64,000 bases of DNA from Nonomuraea angiospora (GCF_014873145.1 NZ_JADBEK010000001.1:7502001-7566000); one strand, 5' to 3'; numbered from the stretch's first letter, positions 19,853 through 30,124 are shown. The notes: a model not told the origin generated them from the letters alone. Made by a program: numbers and translations.

Positions 19853-20760
19853 GCAATAACGGGAGTGCCGGTTTCCGGGCTTGGCCGCCGGAAACCGGCT
19901 GCCGCGGACTCCTCGCGGGCGCACTGCTGCTGACCTCGGTCACGGCCTGCGCCGCCGACGAGCCCGCGCCGCGAGCGCCGGTGCAAGGCGTCTCCTCGGT
20001 GTCGGAGCTGGTGCTGCCGTTCGACGCCTACAAGACCACTCCCGAGCAGCGGGCCGTCCTGGGCAACGCCCACAACCAACTCGTCGTGCAGTGCATGCGC
20101 AAGCAGGGCATCACGATCGACCCACCCGCGGAGGACGCCGCCGCCATCGCCGCGGTGGACCCCGGCAACTCCCGCCGTTACGGCGTCGCCGACATCGAGG
20201 CGGCCAAGATCTACGGCTACCACCTCGCCCGGCCGCCCTCGCCCGACACCACGGGCGCCTGGGCCGGCAAGCTCCCTAAACCCGCCCGGCACCGCCTGTA
20301 CGGCACCGCCGCCGACCGTGGCTGCCTGGATCGGGCCACGCTCACCCTGGACAAGGGCTCGGCGAAGGCCGACTGGCCGTGGCTGTCCCTGCAGGACTCG
20401 CTCACGCTGGAGCAGGCCGCCAAGGATCCGTCCGTGACGGCGGCCGCCAAGCGCTGGGAGACGTGCATGGGCCAGGCGGGCCACTCCTATCCGGCTCCCG
20501 AGGCCGCCATCGCCGACGGCCGCTGGGACCTGGACAAGCCGACCGTCACCGAGGAAGAGAAGCAGACCGCGACCGCCGACACGATGTGCAAGTGGTCGTC
20601 GGGCCTGGTGGTTGCCTGGTTCTCGGCCGACGCGGAGCTCCAGCGGGCGGTCGTCCGGGACAACGCCGACCGCTTCGCCGCGCTCCGCGACAACCTCAAA
20701 CAGCGCGTCGCCCGCGCCTCAGCCCTGCTGGCCGAGCACGAAGGCGGCCAGGTCCGCTGA
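19843..20760 (+). CDS. Predicted lipoprotein of unknown function
   Basis: The frame has no ATG near its start. GTG at 19843, overlapping the I36 stop, gives a short N-region, a hydrophobic stretch GLLAGALLLTSVTAC with a lipobox Cys, then AADEPAPRAP. The 305-residue product has paired cysteines (VVQCMRKQGI, WETCMGQ, DTMCKW) and helical charged segments typical of uncharacterised actinobacterial lipoproteins. Translation is probably coupled to the inhibitor gene. It converges on the S10 peptidase gene and overlaps its 3' end by 42 bases. Confidence 0.65.
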   Translation: MPLSNNGSAGFRAWPPETGCRGLLAGALLLTSVTACAADEPAPRAPVQGVSSVSELVLPFDAYKTTPEQRAVLGNAHNQLVVQCMRKQGITIDPPAEDAAAIAAVDPGNSRRYGVADIEAAKIYGYHLARPPSPDTTGAWAGKLPKPARHRLYGTAADRGCLDRATLTLDKGSAKADWPWLSLQDSLTLEQAAKDPSVTAAAKRWETCMGQAGHSYPAPEAAIADGRWDLDKPTVTEEEKQTATADTMCKWSSGLVVAWFSADAELQRAVVRDNADRFAALRDNLKQRVARASALLAEHEGGQVR

Positions 20761-22155
20761 CTGCCGGAGCCTGCTCGGCTCGTGGACGTACATCATGTGG
20801 CCGGCCTCGTAGTACCTGAACTCGACGTTGGCGGCCAGCTCCGCGGGCACGGGCAGGTGCGCGAACGCGTGCTCGGCGGCGTAGTACGGCGTCGCGCCGT
20901 CGTGGTAGCCGCAGGCCACGTGTACGCGCAGGTGCGGGTTGGCCCGCATCGCGTCGGCCAGCTTGTCGACCACCGCGACGTGGGCGCCCTCGAACTCCTT
21001 GAACGACCACGGGTGCACCCGCGACGTGAGCACCTCGTACGGCAGGTCGTTGGCGTAGCCCAGCTCGGCGCGCAGGTAGTGGTTGAGCGCGGAGCTGTAG
21101 GGGCCCATGATCGCGTTCATGCTGGGGTCGGAGGAGAAGTGCTCGCGCCCCGAGTCGGGGTCCCAGCCGGTGAACCGGCCGTCGAGGCGGCCGACGATCC
21201 GGCGGCGCGAGCGCAGCACCTCGGTGAAGAACCTGATGTGCTCGATCCGCAGGTCCACGCGGTCGACGTAGTCCGCGCTCAGCCCGGTCAGCGCGGCGAC
21301 CCTGGAGACGGCGGCCGAGCGCTCCTCGCCGGTGAGGCGGTTGCCGCGGGCCAGCGCCCACGGGTAGTCGCGCTCGGCGTACGCCTCGGCCTCGCGCAGC
21401 ACGTCGGCCAGCGGCCGGTCGCCATGCAGCCCGTGATAGTGCGCAATAGCGGCATAAGTCGGCAAATAGAGGGCGTAGGACAGGTCGTTGCCCTGGTTGA
21501 AGTCCCCGGTGATGAAGTCGAGCACCGAGGAGATCAGCATCACGCCGTTGAGGTACATGCCGTACCGCGACTGCAGGTGGTCGGCCAGCGCGGCCGCCCT
21601 GACCGTCCCGTACGACTCCCCCGCCAGGAACTTCGGCGACATCCACCGCCCGTTCCTGGTGGTCCACAACCGGATGATCTCCCCGACGGACTCGATGTCG
21701 CCGGTGAAGCCGTGGTACGGCTCCGGCTTCTCGCCCTCGGCCGCCCGCGAGTAGCCCGTCGAGACCGGGTCGATGAAGACCAGGTCGCTCACGCTCAGCA
21801 GGCTCTCCTCGTTGTCGGCCAGCCCGTAAGGGGGAGGCAGGAGCGCGCCCGCGTCCCCCATCACCACCCGGCGCGGACCGAGCACGCCCAGGTGCAGCCA
21901 CACGCTCGACGACCCCGGGCCGCCGTTGAACGCGAACGTGACCGGCCTGCTCAGCGGCTCGGCCCCGTCGAGCGTGTACGAGGTGACGAACATCTCGGCC
22001 TTGGCCCGCAGGCCCCCGAACTTGCCGTCGTCGATCACCTCCTCGCGCAGCACCATGGTGCCGGTGGTGGCGGTGTACGCCTGCCCGGACGGCAGCGTGT
22101 GCGAGGTGGTGACGAGGTTGTCAGCCGGCGAGGCCGGCTGGGTTTCTTCCGACAT
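20719..22155 (-). CDS. Serine carboxypeptidase-like peptidase (S10)
   Basis: 478 residues from ATG at 22155. Family S10 marks: oxyanion-hole NGGPGSSSVW, nucleophile Ser in AGESYGTVRA, Asp in GYHDGATPYY and His in YEAGHMMYV, all in alpha/beta-hydrolase order. There is no signal peptide, so it appears cytosolic, unlike many S10 enzymes. It follows the GlucD-like gene by 10 bases and is probably the last gene of that operon, which is unusual company for a peptidase; a role as an acyl- or glycoconjugate hydrolase is possible. Confidence 0.87.
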   Translation of the reverse strand: MSEETQPASPADNLVTTSHTLPSGQAYTATTGTMVLREEVIDDGKFGGLRAKAEMFVTSYTLDGAEPLSRPVTFAFNGGPGSSSVWLHLGVLGPRRVVMGDAGALLPPPYGLADNEESLLSVSDLVFIDPVSTGYSRAAEGEKPEPYHGFTGDIESVGEIIRLWTTRNGRWMSPKFLAGESYGTVRAAALADHLQSRYGMYLNGVMLISSVLDFITGDFNQGNDLSYALYLPTYAAIAHYHGLHGDRPLADVLREAEAYAERDYPWALARGNRLTGEERSAAVSRVAALTGLSADYVDRVDLRIEHIRFFTEVLRSRRRIVGRLDGRFTGWDPDSGREHFSSDPSMNAIMGPYSSALNHYLRAELGYANDLPYEVLTSRVHPWSFKEFEGAHVAVVDKLADAMRANPHLRVHVACGYHDGATPYYAAEHAFAHLPVPAELAANVEFRYYEAGHMMYVHEPSRLRQSADLAAFVLGQQG

Positions 22156-22164
22156 ATCGCCCAA

Positions 22165-23397
22165 TTATGGAGCTATATCAAGGGACACGGCGGGGTCGGC
22201 GAACCGTTCGTTCGGCACAGTGGCGTACCAGCCGGGCCGCCCGGGGTCGCGGTCGTACGGATAGCCGCCCGTCTCCCGGTAGAACTCGGCGTAGCGGGCG
22301 ACCCGCTCGGGATCCAGCCGCACCCCCAGCCCGGGGCCGGACGGCACGGCGATGGCGCCCTCCGAGTACGCCAGCTTCCCGCCCTCGATCACGTCGTCCC
22401 TGAGCTGGTGGTAGTGCGCGTCGGCGGCGTAGGTGAGGTTCGGCAGCACGGCGCCGAGGTGCAGCATGGTCGCCAGCTGGATGCCCAGCTCGCCCGAGGA
22501 GTGCACGGCCACCCCGAGCTGGAACGTCTCGCACACCCCCGCCGCCTTCACGCACGGCCTGATGCCGCCCCAGAACGTCGTGTCCAGCAGCACCACGTCG
22601 GCGGCCCTGCGCATGACGTTGGAGGCGAGCTGCTCGAAGTTGACGACGACGGTGTTCGTCGCCAGCGGCACCCTGACCTGCTCGCGGATGGCCCTGAGCC
22701 CTTCGAGCCCCCAGACCGGGTCCTCCAGGTAGTCGTTGTTCAGCCCCTCGATGGCCCGGCCGAAGCGCAGCCCCTCGGCCACCGACAGCACGGCGTTCGG
22801 GTCGTACCTGAGCCGGTCGCCGGGGAACGCCTCGGCCAGCGCCCGGTAGCACTCCAGCTCGTGGTCCGGCGGGAACACGCCGCCCTTGAGCTTGTGCACG
22901 GTGAACCCGTGGTCGTCCTTGAGGTGCTTGGTGTGCTCGACGAGCTGGTCGGGCGTGCGGATCTCGCCGTAGCCCTCGGCCGCGTACCGGAAGAACAGGT
23001 ACGAGGCGAACGGCACGGCGTCGCGGATCCGCCCGCCGAGCAGGTCGTACGCGGGCACGCCCAGGTGCTGCCCGATGAGGTCGATACAGGCGAACTCGAT
23101 GGCCGCGAGCAGCTGCGTCCTGTTGTTGTAGAGCGAGGCCGTCGGGTTGGCGATCTTGAAGCGCAGCGCCTCCAGCTGGAAGGGGTCATGGTCCTTCAGG
23201 TACGGCATGAGCGCCCGGAACGCCGCTTCCGCGCTCTCGCCCCCGCCGCCCATCTCGCCCAGCCCGACCAGCCCGTTGTCGGCCTCGACCTCGACGATCG
23301 TGCGCACGAACCGGCCCCAGTGGGCGCCGTTGCTGTGCCGCAGCGGCGCCTCCAGCGGGACCGCGACCGTCGTGGCCCTGATGTCAACGATCTTCAC
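22165..23397 (-). CDS. Enolase-superfamily sugar-acid dehydratase, glucarate dehydratase-like
   Basis: 410 residues. The glucarate dehydratase subgroup pattern is visible: KxK in [10 protein letters not shown], metal ligands in RYDPNAVLS and [23 protein letters not shown], and a catalytic His in [12 protein letters not shown]. These enzymes abstract a proton alpha to a carboxylate and dehydrate acid sugars. GTG at 23397 overlaps the GH38 stop (GTGA), with ggggga seven bases upstream. Exact substrate (glucarate, idarate or another aldonate) cannot be told. Confidence 0.88.
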   Translation of the reverse strand: MKIVDIRATTVAVPLEAPLRHSNGAHWGRFVRTIVEVEADNGLVGLGEMGGGGESAEAAFRALMPYLKDHDPFQLEALRFKIANPTASLYNNRTQLLAAIEFACIDLIGQHLGVPAYDLLGGRIRDAVPFASYLFFRYAAEGYGEIRTPDQLVEHTKHLKDDHGFTVHKLKGGVFPPDHELECYRALAEAFPGDRLRYDPNAVLSVAEGLRFGRAIEGLNNDYLEDPVWGLEGLRAIREQVRVPLATNTVVVNFEQLASNVMRRAADVVLLDTTFWGGIRPCVKAAGVCETFQLGVAVHSSGELGIQLATMLHLGAVLPNLTYAADAHYHQLRDDVIEGGKLAYSEGAIAVPSGPGLGVRLDPERVARYAEFYRETGGYPYDRDPGRPGWYATVPNERFADPAVSLDIAP

Positions 23398-26369
23398 GAA
23401 CACGTCCCCCAAACAACGGCCACCCCGCAGGCGGGCAGCCGCACCTTGACCGTCTCGTCCACCACGTCCAGCCCGCGGGCCGAGCGCAGGCCCGGCAGGC
23501 CGACCGTCACCTCGACCGGCTCGGCGGCCAGCGACTGCAGCCGCACCACGCGCTCGTCGCCCGTCCTCCCGAGGGACGTGACGAGCACGTCGGGGTGGTC
23601 GACGGACACGTACGTCTCGGTGACGTCGGGGCTGTCGGTGACGAGCGCGCCCACGAACGGCTCGGTCAGCCCCGAGGCCGCCGCCGCGCCGAGCCGCCGC
23701 CCCTGGGCTCCGGCCTCAGAGGTCACGGCGTAGCGGAAGGTGGTCTCGCCCTGCTGCTGGGCCGGGAAGTTGGTGTCCCAGATGTTGTTGAGCGCCCACG
23801 AATAGACCGTGCCGTCCTCCTGGTCGAGGGTCGGCGGGAACGGCGCGTACGGCATGTGGATGGTGCCGAGCTGCACCAGCGGCGCCTCCAGCGTGGCCCA
23901 GGCGACGGTCAGCTCGGGGTCCTCGAACGCGATCCAGTGCCTGATCGGCAGCATGTACTCGGCCGAGCCGGGCACGCGCGGCACGCCGGGGCCGCCGACG
24001 CCGCCGGTCAGCTCCCAGGCGGTGGCCGGCCCGGTGGCGAACGGGAAGGCCAGGAAGACGGCCTCCTTGGCGGGGGTGCCCTGCTTGGCGAGCTGGTAGG
24101 TCAGGTCGACCCTGGGCACGCCGGCGTGCAGCTCGATCGTCGTGCGGATCCAGTCGACGCCCTTGCCGTGCAGCTCGACGACCAGCTTCTCGCCGACGGC
24201 CGTGCGCTGGACCTTGGTGATCGTGGCGCCCTTGCCGATGGCCCGGTCGCCGAGGAGCGTGCGGTCATGCGCTCCGACGTGTCCCGACAGATGGTTGAAA
24301 TGCGGGGCGGTGGCGTACTGGTCGTAGACGTACTGGCCGAAGCCGGCCGCCGCGTCGCCGTTGACCAGCTCGCGTCCTGCCCGCTTGTCGAAGATCGAGC
24401 CGATGTAGCCCTCGCGGACGTCGTAGGCCACCCGGTAGAACTCGTTCTCGATCACCCCGCTGAGGTCCAGATCGACCGGCTCGGGGGCCTGGTTCACGCC
24501 GGGCACGACGTCGAGGCGGGCGTAGCCGTAGCCGGGCACGCCGGGGACGACCGCGTGGACGTGCCGCCCGATGGGCCGGGTCGGCCAGTCGTCCGGGTGC
24601 ACCAGCTCCTCGTGGTGCGGGAGCGTCTCCCCGGTCCGCGAGTCCACCAGCGCGATCGGCACGTCCACGCCCACCACGTCCCTCGGCAGGAACGCGCGGA
24701 CCACGTCGGTCCGCGTCCACGTGCCGGGGTTGAAGACGGCGAACGAGGCCAGCGCGCCGCCCTCGGTGCCCGCCTCCGACAGCGCGGCGCCGAACCTGCG
24801 GACCGCGGCGTGCAGCAGGTCGGCCGCGTCGTCCTGGGCGTCGTAGGCGCCGGACGACTTGCGCGTCCACTGCAGGCCGCCCGAGTCGCCCGCCTCCTCG
24901 GCGTCCTCCCACGGGTTGGCCGCGCCCCAGGTGTGCTCGTTGAACAGGGCCACCTTGTCGTAGGCCGCGTCCACCTGCTCGGTCGCGTCCACCCCGGCCA
25001 GCGTGTGCAGCGTCTCGGCGACCCGCAGGGCCGACTGCGCCCGCCGCACGTAGCCGAGCGGGCGCGCGCCCGAGCCGAGCCCGTCGGCCCACCAGTCGGT
25101 CCAGTCGCCCTCGTGCACGGCCAGCCGGTCGTGGTAGCGCTCCTCGACGTGCTCGAAGAAGTCGCTGTTCACGGCCGAGCGCAGGCGCGGGTAGGCCCAC
25201 TGCTCGTTCCACCGGCGCGCGATCGACGCGGGCACGATCGACGGCCCCGCGTTGTCGGCGTGCGCGCCCTGCACCCGCAGGTGCAGCACGTCCAGCTCGT
25301 ACGGCTCCTTCGGCGCGTCCGGCCCCTGCCAGCCGAACGTCCCCGGCCCGTACGGATAGCCGCGCGTGGCCAGCGCCGACAGGTAACGCGGCAGCAGGTC
25401 GTCGGCCAGCTCGTAGGAGTCGGTCAGCCCGACCGTGTTGCCCTCCATGTACGCCATGCCGTGCGGCGTGTCCGTGAACCAGACGATGATCTCGTTGCCG
25501 CTCGGCGCCCGCCAGCGGAACGGCCTGGTCAGCTTGTCGCCGCCGTGCAGGTAGGGCACGGAGCGACCGGCCCAGTTGTGCGCCGCGGCCAGGTAGCGCA
25601 CCCCGTGCGAGTGCAGCGCGTCCACCAGGCCGACGACCGCGCCCGGCACGTCGGTGTGCATGGCGGACCTGGTGGCGAAGCCGTACTTCTGCTCCAACTG
25701 GGTGGTGAAACGGAGCTGGCGGTGCAGCTCCTCGGTCGAGCACGCCTCCGTGTGGAGCTGGAACGGCAGCGCGGTCACCTCGATCACGCCCTCGCGGGCC
25801 TTCTGCGCGAAGGACTCCACCATCTCGGCGGGCCGCGCGGCCAGCCACTTCAGCGCCGGCATCGACGACTCGACCGTCCACCGGAACTTCGCGTCGTCCG
25901 GCCAGGACGCGGTCTCCTCGGCCAGCCGCAGCGCCGCGTCCAGGTAGTCGAGGTGGTGGCGGAGCACGGTGCCCTGCGGGTCGGTGTAGCCGATGTCCAG
26001 GTGCGAGTGGTGGACGACGAACACGCTCCACTTGCGCTGCGGGGTCACCGTGACCTGCGCGGTGCCGACCACTCCCGCGTCGTCGCGGCACTCCAGCGTG
26101 AGCACGCGCGGCGCGTCCACCTCGGGCACCAGCAGCGTCACGTCGCTGCCCGACGCGCTGTCCACGCCCACCAGCACGTGCGTCAGCGGCTCGGTGCTCG
26201 ACACCCTGACCGCCTGCCGGCCGTCGTGGGTGAACAGAGGCAGCACCGCGACCCGAACCTCCAGCCCGCGCACGCTGATCACCGGTGTCGAGGTGTCGTC
26301 GCGCAGCGCCTGCCTGATCCCGTCATAGTCGGGACTGCCCAGGCTCCGCTGGAGCAACCGGCTCGTCAT
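23394..26369 (-). CDS. Glycoside hydrolase family 38 alpha-mannosidase-like
   Basis: 991 residues and no signal peptide, so it is intracellular. The GH38 metal site is in [11 protein letters not shown] (120-130, including H121, H123 and D125). The likely nucleophile Asp is in MHTDVPGAV near residue 230, and the third metal region in [13 protein letters not shown] beta-rich C-terminal part follows. Start ATG overlaps the permease stop by one base (TGATG). It probably releases mannose-type residues from imported oligosaccharides, but bacterial GH38 members vary in linkage. Largest gene of the transport operon. Confidence 0.88.
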   Translation of the reverse strand: MTSRLLQRSLGSPDYDGIRQALRDDTSTPVISVRGLEVRVAVLPLFTHDGRQAVRVSSTEPLTHVLVGVDSASGSDVTLLVPEVDAPRVLTLECRDDAGVVGTAQVTVTPQRKWSVFVVHHSHLDIGYTDPQGTVLRHHLDYLDAALRLAEETASWPDDAKFRWTVESSMPALKWLAARPAEMVESFAQKAREGVIEVTALPFQLHTEACSTEELHRQLRFTTQLEQKYGFATRSAMHTDVPGAVVGLVDALHSHGVRYLAAAHNWAGRSVPYLHGGDKLTRPFRWRAPSGNEIIVWFTDTPHGMAYMEGNTVGLTDSYELADDLLPRYLSALATRGYPYGPGTFGWQGPDAPKEPYELDVLHLRVQGAHADNAGPSIVPASIARRWNEQWAYPRLRSAVNSDFFEHVEERYHDRLAVHEGDWTDWWADGLGSGARPLGYVRRAQSALRVAETLHTLAGVDATEQVDAAYDKVALFNEHTWGAANPWEDAEEAGDSGGLQWTRKSSGAYDAQDDAADLLHAAVRRFGAALSEAGTEGGALASFAVFNPGTWTRTDVVRAFLPRDVVGVDVPIALVDSRTGETLPHHEELVHPDDWPTRPIGRHVHAVVPGVPGYGYARLDVVPGVNQAPEPVDLDLSGVIENEFYRVAYDVREGYIGSIFDKRAGRELVNGDAAAGFGQYVYDQYATAPHFNHLSGHVGAHDRTLLGDRAIGKGATITKVQRTAVGEKLVVELHGKGVDWIRTTIELHAGVPRVDLTYQLAKQGTPAKEAVFLAFPFATGPATAWELTGGVGGPGVPRVPGSAEYMLPIRHWIAFEDPELTVAWATLEAPLVQLGTIHMPYAPFPPTLDQEDGTVYSWALNNIWDTNFPAQQQGETTFRYAVTSEAGAQGRRLGAAAASGLTEPFVGALVTDSPDVTETYVSVDHPDVLVTSLGRTGDERVVRLQSLAAEPVEVTVGLPGLRSARGLDVVDETVKVRLPACGVAVVWGTCS

Positions 26370-27178
26370 CAAACACTCCCTAGAGACAGGCCCCTGGCGA
26401 AGAGGCGCTGGGTGGCGAGGAACAGCACGACGGTCGGCAGCGAGACCACGAGCCCCGCGGCCAGGCCGACGGGCACGGGCGTCCCGGCGTACACGTCGGT
26501 CATGAGGCCGGCGATGGCGGTCATCACCGGCCGCACGTCCTCGGTCTGGGTCAGGGTCAGACCGAAGATGAGGTCGTTCCAGACGAAGGTGAACTCCAGG
26601 ATGAACACCGCCGTCAGCGCGCTGAGCGAGATCGGCAGGTAGATGCCCCAGAAGATGCGCCAGGTGGAGGCGCCGTCCATCCTGGCCGCCTCGAAGATCG
26701 AGAACGCTACGCCAGTGTAGAAGTTGCGCAGCACGAAGGCGGCGAGCGGCACGCTGATCGCCGTGTAGATGAGGATCATGCCGAGGCGGCTGTCGTACAG
26801 GCCGGCGTCGCTGTAGCCGACGAACAGCGGCACGAGCAGCATCTGCGAGGGGAATACCGTGCCGCCGAAGATCAGAATGAACCAGAAGAACCCGTGCCGG
26901 AGCCGCAGCACCACGATCGTGTACCCGGCCAGCGCCCCGATGATCACTCCGAGCAGGGGCGAGACGACGGCGTAGAGGGCGGTGCTGGCCAGGCTCTGCG
27001 TGAGGTTGGCGCTGTCGAGCGCCCGCGCGAAGTTCTCGAACAGCGCGAAGTCGGACGAGGGCGCCCACGCCCGCCCCGGATCGTACGAGGCGGCCGGGCG
27101 CGCGGCGTTCACGAGCAGCAGGTACGTCGGCCCGAGCCAGACCAGCCCGAGCACCACCAGGACGGCACGCCGGATCAC
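26369..27178 (-). CDS. Carbohydrate ABC transporter permease (MalG-like)
   Basis: 269 residues, about six membrane helices, and the EAA loop EAARMDGASTWRIFWGIYLP that docks the ATPase. GTG start overlaps the stop of the other permease (GTGA). It pairs with the 27175-28023 gene to form the channel of a CUT1-type sugar importer. No ATPase is encoded nearby, so it presumably uses a shared MsiK-like ATPase elsewhere in the genome. Confidence 0.93.
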   Translation of the reverse strand: MIRRAVLVVLGLVWLGPTYLLLVNAARPAASYDPGRAWAPSSDFALFENFARALDSANLTQSLASTALYAVVSPLLGVIIGALAGYTIVVLRLRHGFFWFILIFGGTVFPSQMLLVPLFVGYSDAGLYDSRLGMILIYTAISVPLAAFVLRNFYTGVAFSIFEAARMDGASTWRIFWGIYLPISLSALTAVFILEFTFVWNDLIFGLTLTQTEDVRPVMTAIAGLMTDVYAGTPVPVGLAAGLVVSLPTVVLFLATQRLFARGLSLGSV

Positions 27179-28023
27179 TGGGCCACCTGCCTCTTGAGGT
27201 AGAGGTAGGACGCCAGCCCGGTGACGACGGTCAGCATCACCGCGACGGCCGAGCCGTAGCCGTAGTCGCTGGCCACGAACGTCTCCTTGTACATGGTCAC
27301 CGCCAGCGTCTCCGAGTTGCGCCCCGGACCGCCCTGCGTCAGCACCCACACGATGTCGAACGTCTTCAGGCCGGCCACCAGCGCGAGCCCGACCACGACC
27401 GCCGTCAGCGGCCTCATGAGCGGCCAGATGACATACCTGAACAGCCGCCACCCGCCGGCCCCGTCGAGCCGGGCGGCCTCGATCGGCTCCTTCGGGATCG
27501 ACTGCAGCCCCACCACGAACAGCAGCATGTTGACGCCGAGCTGCTGCCACGTCCAGACCAGCAGCATCGCCAGCGTGTTGACCGGCGCGTCCTGCAGAAA
27601 GGCGGTGTCCACGCCCAGCAGCTGGTTGGCGATGCCGTCGTGCGACAGGATCGGGCTCCACACCATGGCCAGGCCGGCGCCGCTCAGCGCGTACGGCAGC
27701 AGGAACGGCACCCGGAACCACACGCCGCCCTTGATGTCGTACGACAGCACCGCGACCAGCAGGCCGAGCCCGACGGGCAGCACCATGGTGCCGATGACCC
27801 AGAGCAGCGTGTTGCGGATCGAGGTGAGCAGGGCGGGGTCGTCGAGCAGCTTGCCGAAGTTGTGCACGCCGATCCACTGGGCCGGCTCCAGGCCGTCGTA
27901 GCGGGTGAAGCTGAGGTAGGCCGTCCACAGGAACGGCGCGTAGAGCAACCCCGCGACCAGCAGGACGGCGGGCGCCACGTACCCGAACCCGAACCGCCCA
28001 AGTATGGGAGCACGCGTGTTCAT
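27175..28023 (-). CDS. Carbohydrate ABC transporter permease (MalF-like)
   Basis: 282 residues with six predicted helices and an EAA loop EAARLDGAGGWRLFRYVIWP. It starts MNTRAPILGRFGFGYVAPAV. It lies 103 bases after the solute-binding protein gene, a gap containing a small hairpin around 28036-28058. Second channel subunit of the same CUT1 importer. Confidence 0.93.
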   Translation of the reverse strand: MNTRAPILGRFGFGYVAPAVLLVAGLLYAPFLWTAYLSFTRYDGLEPAQWIGVHNFGKLLDDPALLTSIRNTLLWVIGTMVLPVGLGLLVAVLSYDIKGGVWFRVPFLLPYALSGAGLAMVWSPILSHDGIANQLLGVDTAFLQDAPVNTLAMLLVWTWQQLGVNMLLFVVGLQSIPKEPIEAARLDGAGGWRLFRYVIWPLMRPLTAVVVGLALVAGLKTFDIVWVLTQGGPGRNSETLAVTMYKETFVASDYGYGSAVAVMLTVVTGLASYLYLKRQVAQ

Positions 28024-28126
28024 GGCCTCACTCCGTTCGGCGGGCTCGGTCGCCCGAATGCCGCCGCCTTCCCCCGCTCTGGTCGCTCCGCTCCCGCCGC
28101 TCCTCCAGGCGACGGCGCTCCCTCGC

Positions 28127-29374
28127 TCACTGATGCGTGCTCCAGTACTCGTCAGCCGCCTTCTGGATGGTGTCCAGGACCTCCTTGTAGCTGCCGGGCT
28201 CCGTCACGAACTTGCCGAACCCGTCCAGCGCGGCCGTCAGGACCGGCGGCGGCGTGGCCTCGAAGTACCGGTTGACCAGGCGGTACTGGCCGCTGCCCGC
28301 GTCCTTCGTGACGGTGCCGAGCGCCTTGTCCGAGATGGTCACCTTGGGGTTGGCGCTCACGTCTCCCCTGCTGGTCGCCCACTTCTCCTGCGCCTGCGGC
28401 GTGGTCCACCACTTGAGGTACTTCTGGTTGGCGGCGGGGTCGGCGCCCTTGGCCAGCGAGCAGAGCGGCCCGCTCTCGAAGATCATCGAGGTCTTCGGCA
28501 GCGAGGGGTTGACGTTGGGGATGACGAAGAAGTCGTAATCCTCGCCGGGCTTCATGTTGCGCTGGCTCATGCTGGTGTTGAACCAGGTGCCGAAGGAGAC
28601 CATCGCCGCCTTGCCGTTCTTCAGCACGTCACCCGGGTCCGTCTTGTCGCCAGGATTGATGAAATATCCGGCGTCAATGAGGGACTTCCACTTCTCCATC
28701 ACCTGGACCACGCCCGGGTCGGTGTACTTGGCCTTGCCGGTGGCCAGGCGGTCGTACAGGTCGGGGTCGGAGCCGGCCATGAGCTGCTCGAACCAGACGA
28801 AGGAGAACAGCACGCTGGTGTGGTAGAAGGCCTTGACGCCGTTCTTCTTCAGCGTGTCGGCCACCTTGACCAGGTCGTCCCACGTCTTCGGCGCGGTGAG
28901 GCCGTACTTGTCGAAGATCTTTTTGTTGTAGAACATGCCCCAGTACGCGACGTTCATCGGCACGCAGTACTGCTTGCCGTCGATCGTGTAGTACGGCGCG
29001 AGGTCCTTCGACAGGTCGCCGGCCTGGATCGCCTGCTGCCAGATGTCCGTGGTGTCGGCCACCTGCTTCTGCTTGACGATCTCCTCCAGCATCCCCCCGG
29101 TCTGCCAGGTGAACAGGTCAGGCTTGACGTTCGTGCGGAACGACGCCTTGATGAACGCCTGGTATTGGGCCGAGTCCGTGTATCCCGTCGGCTTCATGCC
29201 CAGGCCGATGCTCTGCTTGGACAGGGCGCCCATCTCGTCGAAGTACTTCGTCCAGGCGCCCTTGTCGTTGTACAGGGTCAGCTCGCTCTTCTTCTGCGTC
29301 TCGGCGCCGTTTCCGCCGCAGGCGGTCAGGACGAGCGCCGCCACGCCGAGCGTGACCACACGTGACCGGAACAT
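28127..29374 (-). CDS. Sugar ABC transporter solute-binding lipoprotein
   Basis: 415 residues with a lipoprotein signal ending VLTAC, followed by GGNGAETQKKS. Features of CUT1 binding proteins are present: VPMNVAYWGMFYNKKIFDKYG, a PKTWDDLVKVADTLK segment, and a Trp/Tyr-rich ligand cleft. It captures the oligosaccharide outside the membrane and delivers it to the two permeases. It lies 34 bases after the GntR gene, so the regulator heads the operon. Ligand unknown; the adjacent GH38 suggests a mannose-containing saccharide. Confidence 0.92.
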   Translation of the reverse strand: MFRSRVVTLGVAALVLTACGGNGAETQKKSELTLYNDKGAWTKYFDEMGALSKQSIGLGMKPTGYTDSAQYQAFIKASFRTNVKPDLFTWQTGGMLEEIVKQKQVADTTDIWQQAIQAGDLSKDLAPYYTIDGKQYCVPMNVAYWGMFYNKKIFDKYGLTAPKTWDDLVKVADTLKKNGVKAFYHTSVLFSFVWFEQLMAGSDPDLYDRLATGKAKYTDPGVVQVMEKWKSLIDAGYFINPGDKTDPGDVLKNGKAAMVSFGTWFNTSMSQRNMKPGEDYDFFVIPNVNPSLPKTSMIFESGPLCSLAKGADPAANQKYLKWWTTPQAQEKWATSRGDVSANPKVTISDKALGTVTKDAGSGQYRLVNRYFEATPPPVLTAALDGFGKFVTEPGSYKEVLDTIQKAADEYWSTHQ

Positions 29375-29408
29375 GGACCGGCCTCCTTGTTTCTTCGGGG
29401 GTCTTACA

Positions 29409-30104
29409 TCAGGGGGATTGCAGCCTGTGCTCTATGACCGTCTTGACGTCCACCAGGTGGGCCCGCATGCGCTCCTCGGCCTGCGCCGCGTCGCGTGCTT
29501 CGATGGCCTCCAGGATCGCCAGGTGCTCGTCGTAGTCGCGGCGCCGGTCGTCGAAGATCTGCAGGATCTCCCGCTGCTCGGGTCCGTGGACGGTGAGCAG
29601 CGAGTCGACGACCTCGTGCAGCACGCTGTTGCCGGCCAGCCGGGCCGTCGCCCGGTGGAAGGACATGTTCGCGTCGTGCAGGAGGGCGTCGTGGCCGTGC
29701 AGGTGCCTGCCCGCCTCTTCGAGCACCCGCTTGAGCGGCGCCAGTTCCTCGGGGTCCGCGTTGTGCGCGGCCATCGCGGCCAGCGGGGGCTCGATCACGA
29801 TCCGCGCGCCGAGCAGCTCCAGGAGCTGGGCGGCGTGCATCTCGCGCATGTTGGGGTTGGGCAGGACGACCCGCTCGATGTCGGTTCCGACGTAGATGCC
29901 GGAGCCGTGCCGCATCTCGATGGCCCCGGTGGCCTCGAGCCTGCGTAGCGCCTCGCGCAGCGTCGGGGTGGTGACGGCGAAACGCTGGGAGAGCTCCCTG
30001 GTCGAGGGCAGCCTGTCGCCGGGCCGGTGCCCTCCCGTACGGATGAGCTCCAGCATGCGCTCGGTCAGAGCGTCGGACAGCGTCGGCCGCGTTACCTCGG
30101 ACAT
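29409..30104 (-). CDS. GntR-family regulator, FadR/FCD type
   Basis: 231 residues: a winged helix-turn-helix (PGDRLPSTRELSQRFAVTTP, LREALRRLEATGAIEMRHGSG) followed by a helical FCD effector domain with metal-binding His and Asp (NMSFHRATARLAGN). The ATG at 30104 lies three bases from a perfect palindrome, with no ribosome site, so the transcript may be leaderless and autorepressed. Heads the ABC/GH38/dehydratase operon. The effector is probably an acid sugar, as usual for this subfamily. Confidence 0.92.
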   Translation of the reverse strand: MSEVTRPTLSDALTERMLELIRTGGHRPGDRLPSTRELSQRFAVTTPTLREALRRLEATGAIEMRHGSGIYVGTDIERVVLPNPNMREMHAAQLLELLGARIVIEPPLAAMAAHNADPEELAPLKRVLEEAGRHLHGHDALLHDANMSFHRATARLAGNSVLHEVVDSLLTVHGPEQREILQIFDDRRRDYDEHLAILEAIEARDAAQAEERMRAHLVDVKTVIEHRLQSP

Positions 30105-30107
30105 ATC

Positions 30108-30124
30108 AAGTGATCTAATCACTT
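30108..30124 (-). promoter_or_regulatory. GntR operator, perfect palindrome
   Basis: AAGTGAT-CTA-ATCACTT: two 7-bp arms with a 3-base spacer, directly before the GntR start codon. On the gene's strand the spacer region reads TTAGAT, a plausible -10 box for a leaderless start. Its position implies autoregulation. A 15/17 match lies at 16218. Confidence 0.8.
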
